DNA of 46,965 bases from positions 1 through 46,965 of the IMG/VR virus record IMGVR_UViG_3300042922_000909. One strand, given 5' to 3'. Numbering within the stretch: the stretch's first letter is position 1; each line of letters begins with the position of its first letter. The notes under the pieces are model-generated. The model worked only from the letters and a program-made list of their open reading frames with translations, was not told the DNA's origin and searched no databases. This stretch comes from a virus. Position numbers and translations under genes: made by a program. This document shows positions 23,266 through 30,021 of this stretch, in pieces.

Positions 23266-23847
23266 ATGAACCTTCGCCTCGTCACAGCGCCAACGGCGCA
23301 ACCTGTAACGCTGGTCGAGGCGAAGGCACATTTGCGTGTTGACCATGCCGACGAAGACGACCTGATTTCGGCGCTCATTGAAACGGCGGTCGGGTGGATG
23401 GACGCCGGGTGGCTTGGCCGGGCGCTCATGCCGCAGACTTGGGAGATGGTGCGCGCGGGGTTTGGGGAGCAGATTACCATCCCCCTGCTTCCGCTGATCA
23501 GCGTCGACTCCATCAAATACGTTTCGACCGATGGCGTGCTGACGACGCTCGCGGCGGACCAATATGCTGTTTACGACCGCGGCAAGTCTCCTAGCATCGT
23601 GGCGCCCGCTTACGCCCTCACGTGGCCTTCAGTGCGCGCGGTGCCGGACGCAGTAACCATTCAATTCCAGTGCGGCTATGCGGACGCCGCGAGCGTACCG
23701 CCACCGGTCAAGCACGCAATCAAGCTGATTGTCGGGCACCTTTACCAGAATCGCGAGAGCGTGACCGACAAGCGGCCGGTTGAGATGCCAATGGGCGTTG
23801 ACGCGCTGCTCGGGCCGTTTCGCATGCGCCACGCGGGCGGGGTCTGA
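23266..23847 (+). CDS. Head-tail connector, gp6/gp15-like adaptor
   Basis: The 193-aa protein has the VTLVEAKAHLRVDHADEDDLI start, the LGRALMPQTWEM segment and the C-terminal VKHAIKLIVGHLYQNRE helix, typical of phiE125 gp8/HK97 gp6-type connectors. These attach to the portal and form the ring below it. Confidence 0.88.
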   Translation: MNLRLVTAPTAQPVTLVEAKAHLRVDHADEDDLISALIETAVGWMDAGWLGRALMPQTWEMVRAGFGEQITIPLLPLISVDSIKYVSTDGVLTTLAADQYAVYDRGKSPSIVAPAYALTWPSVRAVPDAVTIQFQCGYADAASVPPPVKHAIKLIVGHLYQNRESVTDKRPVEMPMGVDALLGPFRMRHAGGV

Positions 23848-23848
23848 C

Positions 23849-24199
23849 ATGGCCGCCGGCACCCTCAACAACCGAGTCCGCTTCGAACGCCAGATCCCCG
23901 GCGCCGACGACGGATACGGAAACACCCTGCCGGCCACATGGACGGCCATAACGACCGTTTGGGCCTCCTTCCGACCGCGGTTCGGCCGCGAACAAGTGGA
24001 GGCCGGACGGCTGGAGAGCACAATGATGGGCGCGCTAATGGTGCGCCGATCGACCCTTGCCGCAACCATCACTGCAGCCGACCGCGCGGTGTTCACCGCC
24101 GGACCATACAGCGGCAAGACGTACCAGATCCGGTCGATTGTCCCGACAATGGACAACTCCGGGCTGGAAATGCTGCTTGAAGAGGGAGTCGCCACCTGA
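23849..24199 (+). CDS. Head closure / head-tail joining protein (SPP1 gp16-like)
   Basis: The 116-aa protein starts with the LNNRVRFERQ and DGYGNT motifs, followed by WASFRPRFGREQ and a C-terminal TYQIRSIVP strand. This is the phage head-tail adaptor family. It sits in the usual order between connector and gp10-like gene. The stop overlaps the next ATG. Confidence 0.85.
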   Translation: MAAGTLNNRVRFERQIPGADDGYGNTLPATWTAITTVWASFRPRFGREQVEAGRLESTMMGALMVRRSTLAATITAADRAVFTAGPYSGKTYQIRSIVPTMDNSGLEMLLEEGVAT

Positions 24200-24498
24200 T
24201 GCCCCGCGTAACCTTCTCCCGCGACTTCGACTTCCGGGTTTCGCCGGGCGTCGTTCTCGCTAACCGGGCAGGGCAACGGAGCATACTCATCACCACGCCG
24301 CATGCGACGGCAGCCGTGAAGGCAAAGGCTGCGACCTATGACAAAAGTAATGGGCCGCGAACGGCTGACGGCGAAACTGGCGAGAATCCAGGGAGCGCCG
24401 CGACAGGCGATCCACACGGCGCTCCGGCAGGGAGCCGAGGAAATCACAGCGATGCAAAAGCGGCTCGCACCCCGCGACTCGGGCGACCTGGCGAATAG
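24199..24498 (+). CDS. Small phage protein with suspicious 3' overlap
   Basis: The ATG at 24199 shares a base with the previous stop. The first 50 residues (FSRDFDFRVSPGVVLANRAG) look like the short protein of about 50 aa often found here in Rhizobiales phages. The remaining half overlaps the gp10-like gene by about 160 bases and has Gly/Pro/Arg-rich shadow composition. The gene may have lost its ancestral stop, or its C-terminus may be real but unstructured. Confidence 0.5.
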   Translation: MPRVTFSRDFDFRVSPGVVLANRAGQRSILITTPHATAAVKAKAATYDKSNGPRTADGETGENPGSAATGDPHGAPAGSRGNHSDAKAARTPRLGRPGE

Positions 24499-24808
24499 CA
24501 TCGGCTACACCTTCGGCAACTACCGTGTGCAGAACGCCAACGTTCGCGGGATCATGGGCAACGCTGGGGCCGGCGATCCGGACCTCTCCGTTACAATCCA
24601 CGCCGGAGACTCGAAAGCCTACTACGCGATGTTCGTCGAGTTCGGCACGTCGCAGCACACGGCGGGTGGAAAGTTCGTCGGCGCGACCATCCCGGCCGTC
24701 GCCGCGCAACCCTTCTTCTACCCCGGCTACCGGTCGCTGAGAAAGCGCGTCAAGTCGCGGATCTCCCGCGCCACAACGAAATCCATCAGACAGGCGGCCG
24801 GCACATGA
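24338..24808 (+). CDS. HK97 gp10-like tail-joining protein
   Basis: The 156-aa protein matches the HK97-gp10 family: helical N-terminus, RLAPRDSGDLANSIGY, a YYAMFVEFGTSQHTA motif and a C-terminal AAQPFFYPGYR. It is a head-tail joining or neck protein. ATG 24338 or 24350 may be the start. The stop overlaps the next ATG (ATGA). Confidence 0.9.
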   Translation: MTKVMGRERLTAKLARIQGAPRQAIHTALRQGAEEITAMQKRLAPRDSGDLANSIGYTFGNYRVQNANVRGIMGNAGAGDPDLSVTIHAGDSKAYYAMFVEFGTSQHTAGGKFVGATIPAVAAQPFFYPGYRSLRKRVKSRISRATTKSIRQAAGT

Positions 24809-25200
24809 GCGATCCATCCTTGCCGCTGCAGGGCGCATACAACACGCGCCTTCGCTCCCAAGTCGCTGCGGTCGCGAGCCGTGTCTATGACCGCCCGCCG
24901 GATAACGTGATCTTTCCCTACCTTCAGATCGGCGACATTCAGACCATCAGCGATGGCGCCGACTGCCTCGACGCGACCGAAGTCTACGTGACGCTCCATG
25001 TTTGGTCCCGCGCCGTTGGCCAGGTTGAAGCCCGGCAGATTGCTGCGGCGTGCCGCACGGCGCTGCACGAGTGGCTTCCAACGCTGTCGGGATTCCGCTG
25101 CGTCGAACACGTCCACCAAGACACAAGAACTCTCGACGACCCGGACGGCATCACGTCGCACGGCGTTTTAACCTTCCGGGCTCTCATCGACCCGGTTTAG
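24805..25200 (+). CDS. Tail completion protein (DUF3168)
   Basis: The 131-aa protein has LQGAYNTRLRS, RVYDRPPDNVIFPYLQIGD and VTLHVWSRAVGQVEARQIA, the signature of DUF3168 tail terminator/completion proteins that cap the tail tube next to the head. Confidence 0.88.
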   Translation: MSDPSLPLQGAYNTRLRSQVAAVASRVYDRPPDNVIFPYLQIGDIQTISDGADCLDATEVYVTLHVWSRAVGQVEARQIAAACRTALHEWLPTLSGFRCVEHVHQDTRTLDDPDGITSHGVLTFRALIDPV

Positions 25201-25218
25201 CAAAGGAGGGCGGCCAAC

Positions 25219-25677
25219 ATGGCAGCTCCGACGACTCTCCGCTTTGGCGCGGGTGCATTCTACATCGGCGACGGCGCCGAGACCGAAGTCTTCACGAAGA
25301 TCTGCGGCTTTACCGAAGCCTCGCTGGCGATCGAGAAGGAATCGAACGACACGACCGTTCCCGACTGTGACGACCCTGACGCAGCGGCATGGACTGAGCG
25401 TGACGTGGTTGCTCTGTCGTGGTCGATGAGCTTTTCCGGTGTTCTCGCCAAGGAGGCTCTCCCGCTTCTGGAGGCCGAGACGCTGCAATCGGCGCCGACC
25501 AACGTCCGCTTTGATCTTGCCGGTGCCGGCGTTGGCGTTGGCACCCCGAACAAGCGATATGCCGGCCGGGCCCACATCCGCCACACGATCACCGCAGCGC
25601 GCGGCGAGAAGTGGCAGGTTGAGGTGACCGTCGAAGGCGACGGCGCGATTTCCGCAACCAACGTAGCGGCTGCCTAA
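25219..25677 (+). CDS. Major tail tube protein
   Basis: The 152-aa beta-rich protein shows FYIGDGAETEVFTKICGFTEASLAIEKE-type strands and the RDVVALSWSMSFSGV segment of phage tail tube proteins. It is preceded by AGGAGG and follows the completion protein, as expected. It polymerises around the tape measure to form the long non-contractile tail. Confidence 0.85.
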   Translation: MAAPTTLRFGAGAFYIGDGAETEVFTKICGFTEASLAIEKESNDTTVPDCDDPDAAAWTERDVVALSWSMSFSGVLAKEALPLLEAETLQSAPTNVRFDLAGAGVGVGTPNKRYAGRAHIRHTITAARGEKWQVEVTVEGDGAISATNVAAA

Positions 25678-26078
25678 TGTCGCGTGACGCTTCGATCTCA
25701 TTCGACTTTGGCGACGGCGAGCACGCGTTTCGCCTTGCCATAGGCGGCCTGCGGGAGCTGCAGGAGAAAACCGGCGTCGGGCCGATGCGGCTCTTTCATC
25801 GTCTCATGGACGGGTCATGGATGGTGGACGATGCGCGGGAGGTTCTGCGCATCGGCCTTATCGGCGGCGGCATGAAGCCGGCGGAAGCGATCGGGTTGGT
25901 CCGTCGCTATGTCGACGAGCGCCCCATGATTGAGGCGCAAGCCCCCGCCATGTTGGTGCTTGGCGCGGCTCTCCACGGCACCGAGCAAGAGACACAGCCG
26001 GGAAAAGAGGAAGCGCCCGACGCAGCGACGGACGCGACTTCCTCGAGTTCGCTGCCATCTACGGCCACGGGGCCGTAA
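25677..26078 (+). CDS. Tail assembly chaperone, GTA-gp10 family (short product)
   Basis: The 133-aa zero-frame product starts SISFDFGDGEHAFRLAIGGLRELQEKTGVGP, the GTA-gp10 pattern. Its last 23 residues after Lys110 are low-complexity (TSSSSLPSTATGP), while the -1 frame over the same bases encodes a well-formed sequence. A GGGAAAA slippery heptamer lies at 26000-26006. As with lambda gpG/gpGT, a fraction of ribosomes should shift to give a 189-aa fusion ending at 26245. The short and long forms normally act together on the tape measure during tail assembly. Confidence 0.88.
   Translation: MSRDASISFDFGDGEHAFRLAIGGLRELQEKTGVGPMRLFHRLMDGSWMVDDAREVLRIGLIGGGMKPAEAIGLVRRYVDERPMIEAQAPAMLVLGAALHGTEQETQPGKEEAPDAATDATSSSSLPSTATGP
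26000..26006 (+). promoter_or_regulatory. -1 programmed ribosomal frameshift slippery site
   Basis: G-GGA-AAA lies in the correct X-XXY-YYZ phase of the chaperone frame. Lambda uses GGGAAAG for gpGT. The -1 frame is open from here to 26245, with no stop before the second chaperone gene. Confidence 0.8.
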
Positions 26079-26245
26079 TGGGAATCGCGCCGCCCGTCGT
26101 CGACGCAATGTCGCTTTGGCAGTTCTTCGCCTGCACTGACGGCTGGAAAGCTGCTCACGGTGGCACTGAGGGCAAGGAAATGTCAGACGCGGACTTTGCC
26201 GCGGCGAGCGAGGCCTACGACGCGTTCCCCGATACGACGAGCTAG
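26006..26245 (+). CDS. Tail chaperone extension, made by -1 frameshift (or from ATG 26078)
   Basis: After the slip at 26006 the -1 frame encodes 79 residues, including DFLEFAAIYGHGAVMGIAP and LWQFFACTDGWKAAHG. The same frame has an ATG at 26078 that shares a base with the upstream stop (TAATG) and would give a separate 55-aa protein. The sequence upstream of that ATG is clearly protein-like, which favours the fusion. Second tail chaperones of this type in alphaproteobacterial phages have the WxFxACxDGW pattern. Confidence 0.75.
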   Translation, partial: RGSARRSDGRDFLEFAAIYGHGAVMGIAPPVVDAMSLWQFFACTDGWKAAHGGTEGKEMSDADFAAASEAYDAFPDTTS

Positions 26246-26451
26246 GTGCGGGGCGCCGTGTTCTTCGCAATGTCCTCGAGCAATTCGAGGCCGTATGCGA
26301 ACCCGAGCAGCGGCGCCCCAGCCAATAGCATGGCAACACCCCATGGCAGCAGCGCGAAAATACCTGAGCCGGCGACAAAGCTGAAGCCGATCGCGATGAA
26401 CCCGCACAATACGCTGATCACACCGAAGAAACGCAACAACCCTTTAGCCAT
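26242..26451 (-). CDS. Small two-helix membrane protein, antisense within the tail cluster
   Basis: The 69-aa protein has two hydrophobic helices (FFGVISVLCGFIAIGFSFV and ALLPWGVAMLLAGAPLLGF). ATG 26451 on the minus strand follows AAAGGGG. It lies between the tail chaperones and the tape measure, where the opposite strand has no gene. An isolated reverse gene in a late operon is usually a moron expressed from the prophage. The function is unknown. Membrane location suggests exclusion or host-envelope effects. Confidence 0.6.
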   Translation of the reverse strand: MAKGLLRFFGVISVLCGFIAIGFSFVAGSGIFALLPWGVAMLLAGAPLLGFAYGLELLEDIAKNTAPRT

Positions 26452-26467
26452 GACGGAACCCCTTTAG

Positions 26468-28429
26468 ATGGCCACAGACATCGAACGACTGACTGTTGTC
26501 CTAGAGGCTAACATCAAAAAATACGAGAAGGAAATGGCAAAGACCCATCAGGTGATGGATCGCGCCATGAAGAACGTCGAGCGAAGCGCCTCCACCTCCA
26601 TGAAGCGCCTCGAGGGTATCATGGGCGGAGGTGCTGCACGGCTTAAGGCGGGCCTTGCTGCCGCGTTTGCTGGCCTCGGGGTGCGCGAGGTCGCGCAACT
26701 GGCCGACAGCTACACCCGCGTTCAGAACGCGCTGAAGGTTGCTGGTCTTGAAGGAGATAAGCTCAAGACGACCTATGATGCAATTTACGCCATCTCGCAA
26801 CGGCAGGGCGCGCCGCTAGAGGCTATGGCAACCCTGTATGGCCGCGTGGCGCAGACGCAAAGGGAGCTTGGCGCGACGAGCAGCGAAATGATGCGGTTTA
26901 CTGAGGGCGTCGGCATGGCGCTCCGTGTCCAGGGTACGGATGCAACCAAAGCGTCCGGCGCGCTCATGCAGCTTTCGCAGGCGCTCGGAAGCTCCCGTGT
27001 CATGACTGAGGAGTTTAACTCCATCAATGAAGGCGCCCGACCGATTTTGAAGGCTGTTGCCGCGGGACTCGTTGAGGCGGGCGGTTCAGTATCTAAATTA
27101 AAACAACTCGTCATTGATGGGAAAATCTCAAACGAAGCGTTCTTCAAGGCATTTTTGGCCGGCATGCCCCTGATTGAAGCGGCAGCAAGAACCGCCAACC
27201 TGACCATGGCGCAGGGTTATGGCAAGGCCCGCGACGCGCTGGTCAACCTTATCGGCAAACTAGATGAGGCGTCGGGGATGTCCGTGAGAGCGGGCCAGAG
27301 CTTCGATGGCGTTGCTGTTGCTATTGGTGGGATTGCAGACCGCGTCCCCGCCGCTATGCAGGCATTGAACAGCCTTCAGGCGAAGATGACGGAAATCGGC
27401 AACAGTTCGGTATGGGACAAGATTTACAACGGATTTAACGCCACCGGCCTCACCGGGATGAACGGCGTCAAAGATCTAAACAATTTCGACAAGGTCTTCG
27501 GTACGCCGTCCTCTGCCGGCAGCATGAAGGGCTTCCTTGCGGCTCCGGGCAGTAAATACGCGCCGGACGTTTACGGCCCGGCCGTTCCTACACCAAGATC
27601 TGTATCCACCGCCGATTACCCGGTGCTTGGCGGGGGCGGCGGGAGCAAGGCCAAATCATCCCGCGAGAAAATCGACGAATACGAGCGCGAAATCGAGACC
27701 ATCGGCAAGCGCACCCGGGCGCTTGAGGCCGAACGCGAGACGGTCGGAAAGTCGGCTGGCGACACTGCGAAGGCCGAAGCTGCATTCCGACTGCTCGAGG
27801 CCGCGAAGAAGGCGAACGTCGCCGTAACGCCGCAGATCCTGGCCGACATCGACGCTATGGCGACGAAGTACGGCGAGGCGACGGACGCGATCGAGAAGGC
27901 ACGCGACGCACAAGAGGCTGTTGCCGACGCCATGAGCGAAGTCGGGTCGATGCTCTCGGGCGCGTTTACGGACGCTATCCTTGAGGGCGAAAAGCTCGAC
28001 GACGTGATGCAAAAGCTTCTCAAGAGCCTGGCGTCGAAGGGCATCGACTCGATCTTCAACAGTCTGTTCAGTTCGACGCCGGGCGGCGGCGCGCTCGGCG
28101 GCCTCATTGGTAGCCTGTTCTCTCCCGGCAAGGCGTCCGGCGGCCCGGTGAAAGCTGGTCAGCCCTACACAGTCGGCGAGTCGGGCCGCGAGACGTTCGT
28201 TCCGACATCACCGGGCCGGATCATCCCGCATGGGCGGGGAGGCGGGGGCGCGCCGCAGATCATCATTCAGAACCACGGCGCGAAAGTGTCCACACGGCAA
28301 ACGAACGGCCCGCGCGGCCCCACGACAATGATCCAGATTGAGAACGCAGTTGCCGGGGCTGTCGCAAACGGCGGGCTCGACAAGGTTCTCAAGCAGCGCT
28401 TTGGCGTGAGTCCGATGGGAGGTAAATAG
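26468..28429 (+). CDS. Tape measure protein
   Basis: The 653-aa protein has the tape-measure N-terminal domain (VQNALKVAGLEGDKLKTTYDAIYAISQRQG; EEFNSINEGARPILKAVA), then a variable middle, a coiled-coil region (REKIDEYEREIETIGKRTRALEAE), hydrophobic stretches (GGALGGLIGSLF), and the C-terminal motif GGPVKAGQPYTVGESGRE. Its length fits a tail of roughly 100 nm by the usual 1.5 Å per residue rule. It controls tail length and DNA ejection. No good ribosome site is visible before ATG 26468. Confidence 0.93.
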   Translation: MATDIERLTVVLEANIKKYEKEMAKTHQVMDRAMKNVERSASTSMKRLEGIMGGGAARLKAGLAAAFAGLGVREVAQLADSYTRVQNALKVAGLEGDKLKTTYDAIYAISQRQGAPLEAMATLYGRVAQTQRELGATSSEMMRFTEGVGMALRVQGTDATKASGALMQLSQALGSSRVMTEEFNSINEGARPILKAVAAGLVEAGGSVSKLKQLVIDGKISNEAFFKAFLAGMPLIEAAARTANLTMAQGYGKARDALVNLIGKLDEASGMSVRAGQSFDGVAVAIGGIADRVPAAMQALNSLQAKMTEIGNSSVWDKIYNGFNATGLTGMNGVKDLNNFDKVFGTPSSAGSMKGFLAAPGSKYAPDVYGPAVPTPRSVSTADYPVLGGGGGSKAKSSREKIDEYEREIETIGKRTRALEAERETVGKSAGDTAKAEAAFRLLEAAKKANVAVTPQILADIDAMATKYGEATDAIEKARDAQEAVADAMSEVGSMLSGAFTDAILEGEKLDDVMQKLLKSLASKGIDSIFNSLFSSTPGGGALGGLIGSLFSPGKASGGPVKAGQPYTVGESGRETFVPTSPGRIIPHGRGGGGAPQIIIQNHGAKVSTRQTNGPRGPTTMIQIENAVAGAVANGGLDKVLKQRFGVSPMGGK

Positions 28430-28794
28430 TGGCACTTCCCATCTGGCCGGCGGCGGTTCCCCACGACCCGACAAGTTCGTCGATATCAGAGTCCCACCGC
28501 GGCAATCTTGAAAGCGAGATGAACGCCGGCAACGTTCGGTCGCGGCGTCAATTCACGGACGTGATCGGCGTTGTCGACATGACCTTGCGTCTGACGACAA
28601 CGCAGTTCGCCACATTCAAGGCGTTCGTGCGAGACACACTCTCACACGGTGCCGCCGATTTTACGATGCCTGTTTGGGACTTGACGGGCTGCGCAGACCG
28701 CCGCGTCCGGCTCCGCAACGGTGGCAAGTACTCGGCCCGGCGCGGCGGCGCGAAAATCCACGTTTCATTTTCTCTCGACGTTTGGGATCTCTGA
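28429..28794 (+). CDS. Distal tail protein-like, small tail protein (121 aa)
   Basis: The GTG start shares a base with the tape-measure stop. The protein starts LPIWPAAVPHDP and has NVRSRRQFTDVIGVVDMTLRLT and WDLTGCADRRVRLRNGGKYS, a pattern seen in small tail proteins directly after the tape measure in Rhizobiales phages. It probably belongs to the tail tip. The stop overlaps the next ATG (TGATG). Confidence 0.7.
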   Translation: MALPIWPAAVPHDPTSSSISESHRGNLESEMNAGNVRSRRQFTDVIGVVDMTLRLTTTQFATFKAFVRDTLSHGAADFTMPVWDLTGCADRRVRLRNGGKYSARRGGAKIHVSFSLDVWDL

Positions 28795-29330
28795 TGCCGA
28801 TTTCCGTTACGCAAGCCTGGGCTGAAGCCGCCGCCTCGGCACCAAAGGACGAGGTGATGCTCGTCACGATCGAGCTGATTCACCCGACCTTTGTCGAGGG
28901 CGGCGTTCCCGCGCCGATCCGCGCCGTGCGCAACACGGTCGACGTGAACTTCACGCTTGAGGTGGGGGCGCCTGTCGGTGGCGGCACGACCGTCCCGTTC
29001 AAGGCGATCCCGTTCGAAATCGATTATCCGCGCATTGGCCAGATCGGCGCCGAGTGCACCATTCGGCTCGACAACATCAATCGGGAGGCGTCGCGGTTTC
29101 TGGTCGACGCCGTGAAGATCAATACGCCGATAACGGCAATCTTCCGCGGCTACCTGGCGAGCGACCCGACCACGGTCGGGCAGGGGCCTTACACGCTCGT
29201 GCTGCGCAACATCAAACGCACCGGCCGGCAACTCGAGGGCTCGCTCGCCATCGCCAAGCCTCAGAACATGCGGGTGCTGCGCGAAATCTACGATATGGAA
29301 CGGTTTCCCTCGCTGTTGGCGGTTTCATAG
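28794..29330 (+). CDS. DUF1833 tail protein
   Basis: The 178-aa beta-rich protein contains VMLVTIELIHPTF, FEIDYPRIGQIGAECTIRLDN and LVLRNIKRTGRQLEGSLA, matching DUF1833, a family found between tape measure and tip genes. It is a likely structural part of the tail tip. ATG 28794 overlaps the preceding stop. Confidence 0.78.
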   Translation: MPISVTQAWAEAAASAPKDEVMLVTIELIHPTFVEGGVPAPIRAVRNTVDVNFTLEVGAPVGGGTTVPFKAIPFEIDYPRIGQIGAECTIRLDNINREASRFLVDAVKINTPITAIFRGYLASDPTTVGQGPYTLVLRNIKRTGRQLEGSLAIAKPQNMRVLREIYDMERFPSLLAVS

Positions 29331-29340
29331 GAGAAAATTA

Positions 29341-29601
29341 ATGCTGTCACGCCGCAAACTCTTCGGTTTTCTTGCCGCCGCTCCTGTTGCTGCTGTTGCG
29401 CTGACGACAGCCGCGCCCGCATACCACCGCGGCGGCTACATTAAGGGGAGGCCCTACCGTGTTGGGGAGCGCGGCATCGAGCACATGATCAGCAACTCTC
29501 GGCTCGCTTCTGTTTCCGCCAACAGTCCGGTTGCTGGCGGAACCATCACTATAAGATTGAGCGAATGGCCCAGCATCAAGCTTGTTGGGGAGTCGACGTG
29601 A
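29341..29601 (+). CDS. Small exported protein with Tat-type signal and tape-measure-like motif
   Basis: The 86-aa protein begins MLSRRKLFGFLAAAPVAAVA, a twin-arginine signal (SRRKLF) with a hydrophobic core and an APA cleavage site at about residue 27. The mature part has GGYIKGRPYRVGERGIE, which closely resembles GGPVKAGQPYTVGESGRE at the C-terminus of the tape measure. Small Tat-signal proteins occur at this spot in other Rhizobiales phages. The role is unknown. Its stop overlaps the NlpC gene start (GTGA). Confidence 0.65.
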   Translation: MLSRRKLFGFLAAAPVAAVALTTAAPAYHRGGYIKGRPYRVGERGIEHMISNSRLASVSANSPVAGGTITIRLSEWPSIKLVGEST

Positions 29602-30020
29602 CTGACAAGAACGCCTTTCTCGAATCTCTCATCGGTCGCCCCTATGAAATCGGCGCGCGCGGTCCCGAGGCCTTCGACTGCTACGGCCTCGCCGCCCATA
29701 TCCAGCGGCACCTTGCGCAAATCGACATGCCCGCAATCGCGTTCGCCGAACCGACCACCCGCGCCGCCGCCGAGGCGATGCTGTCGCATCCCGAGCGCGA
29801 CGCATGGGAAGAGATAGAGGAAGCCGACGCGCGCGAGTTCGATCTCGTGCTGATGGGCAACGTTCGCAAGCACGACTTCCACCTCGGCACCTATATCGTC
29901 CCGGTCACGACCGCGGCGGTGATCCACACCGACAAGGCCGCTGGCGTGGTCGTCGACGACATCCCGGCGCTCCGGGCCATCGGGTTCAATTTCCTCCGCT
30001 TTTTCCGTCGCAAGGTCTGA
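29598..30020 (+). CDS. NlpC/P60 tail peptidase
   Basis: The 140-aa protein from GTG 29598 has the catalytic Cys28 in AFDCYGLAAH and His95 in KHDFHLGTYI, the order of NlpC/P60 peptidases. Tail-tip enzymes of this kind cut peptidoglycan stem peptides to let DNA pass. It lies directly before the tail hub gene as in GTAs (Rcc01697 type). Confidence 0.85.
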   Translation: MTDKNAFLESLIGRPYEIGARGPEAFDCYGLAAHIQRHLAQIDMPAIAFAEPTTRAAAEAMLSHPERDAWEEIEEADAREFDLVLMGNVRKHDFHLGTYIVPVTTAAVIHTDKAAGVVVDDIPALRAIGFNFLRFFRRKV

Positions 30021-30021
30021 T

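Noticed and set aside
21552-23516. Long minus-strand open frame opposite the capsid gene (654 codons)
   Set aside because: Shadow of the HK97 capsid frame, which is well supported.
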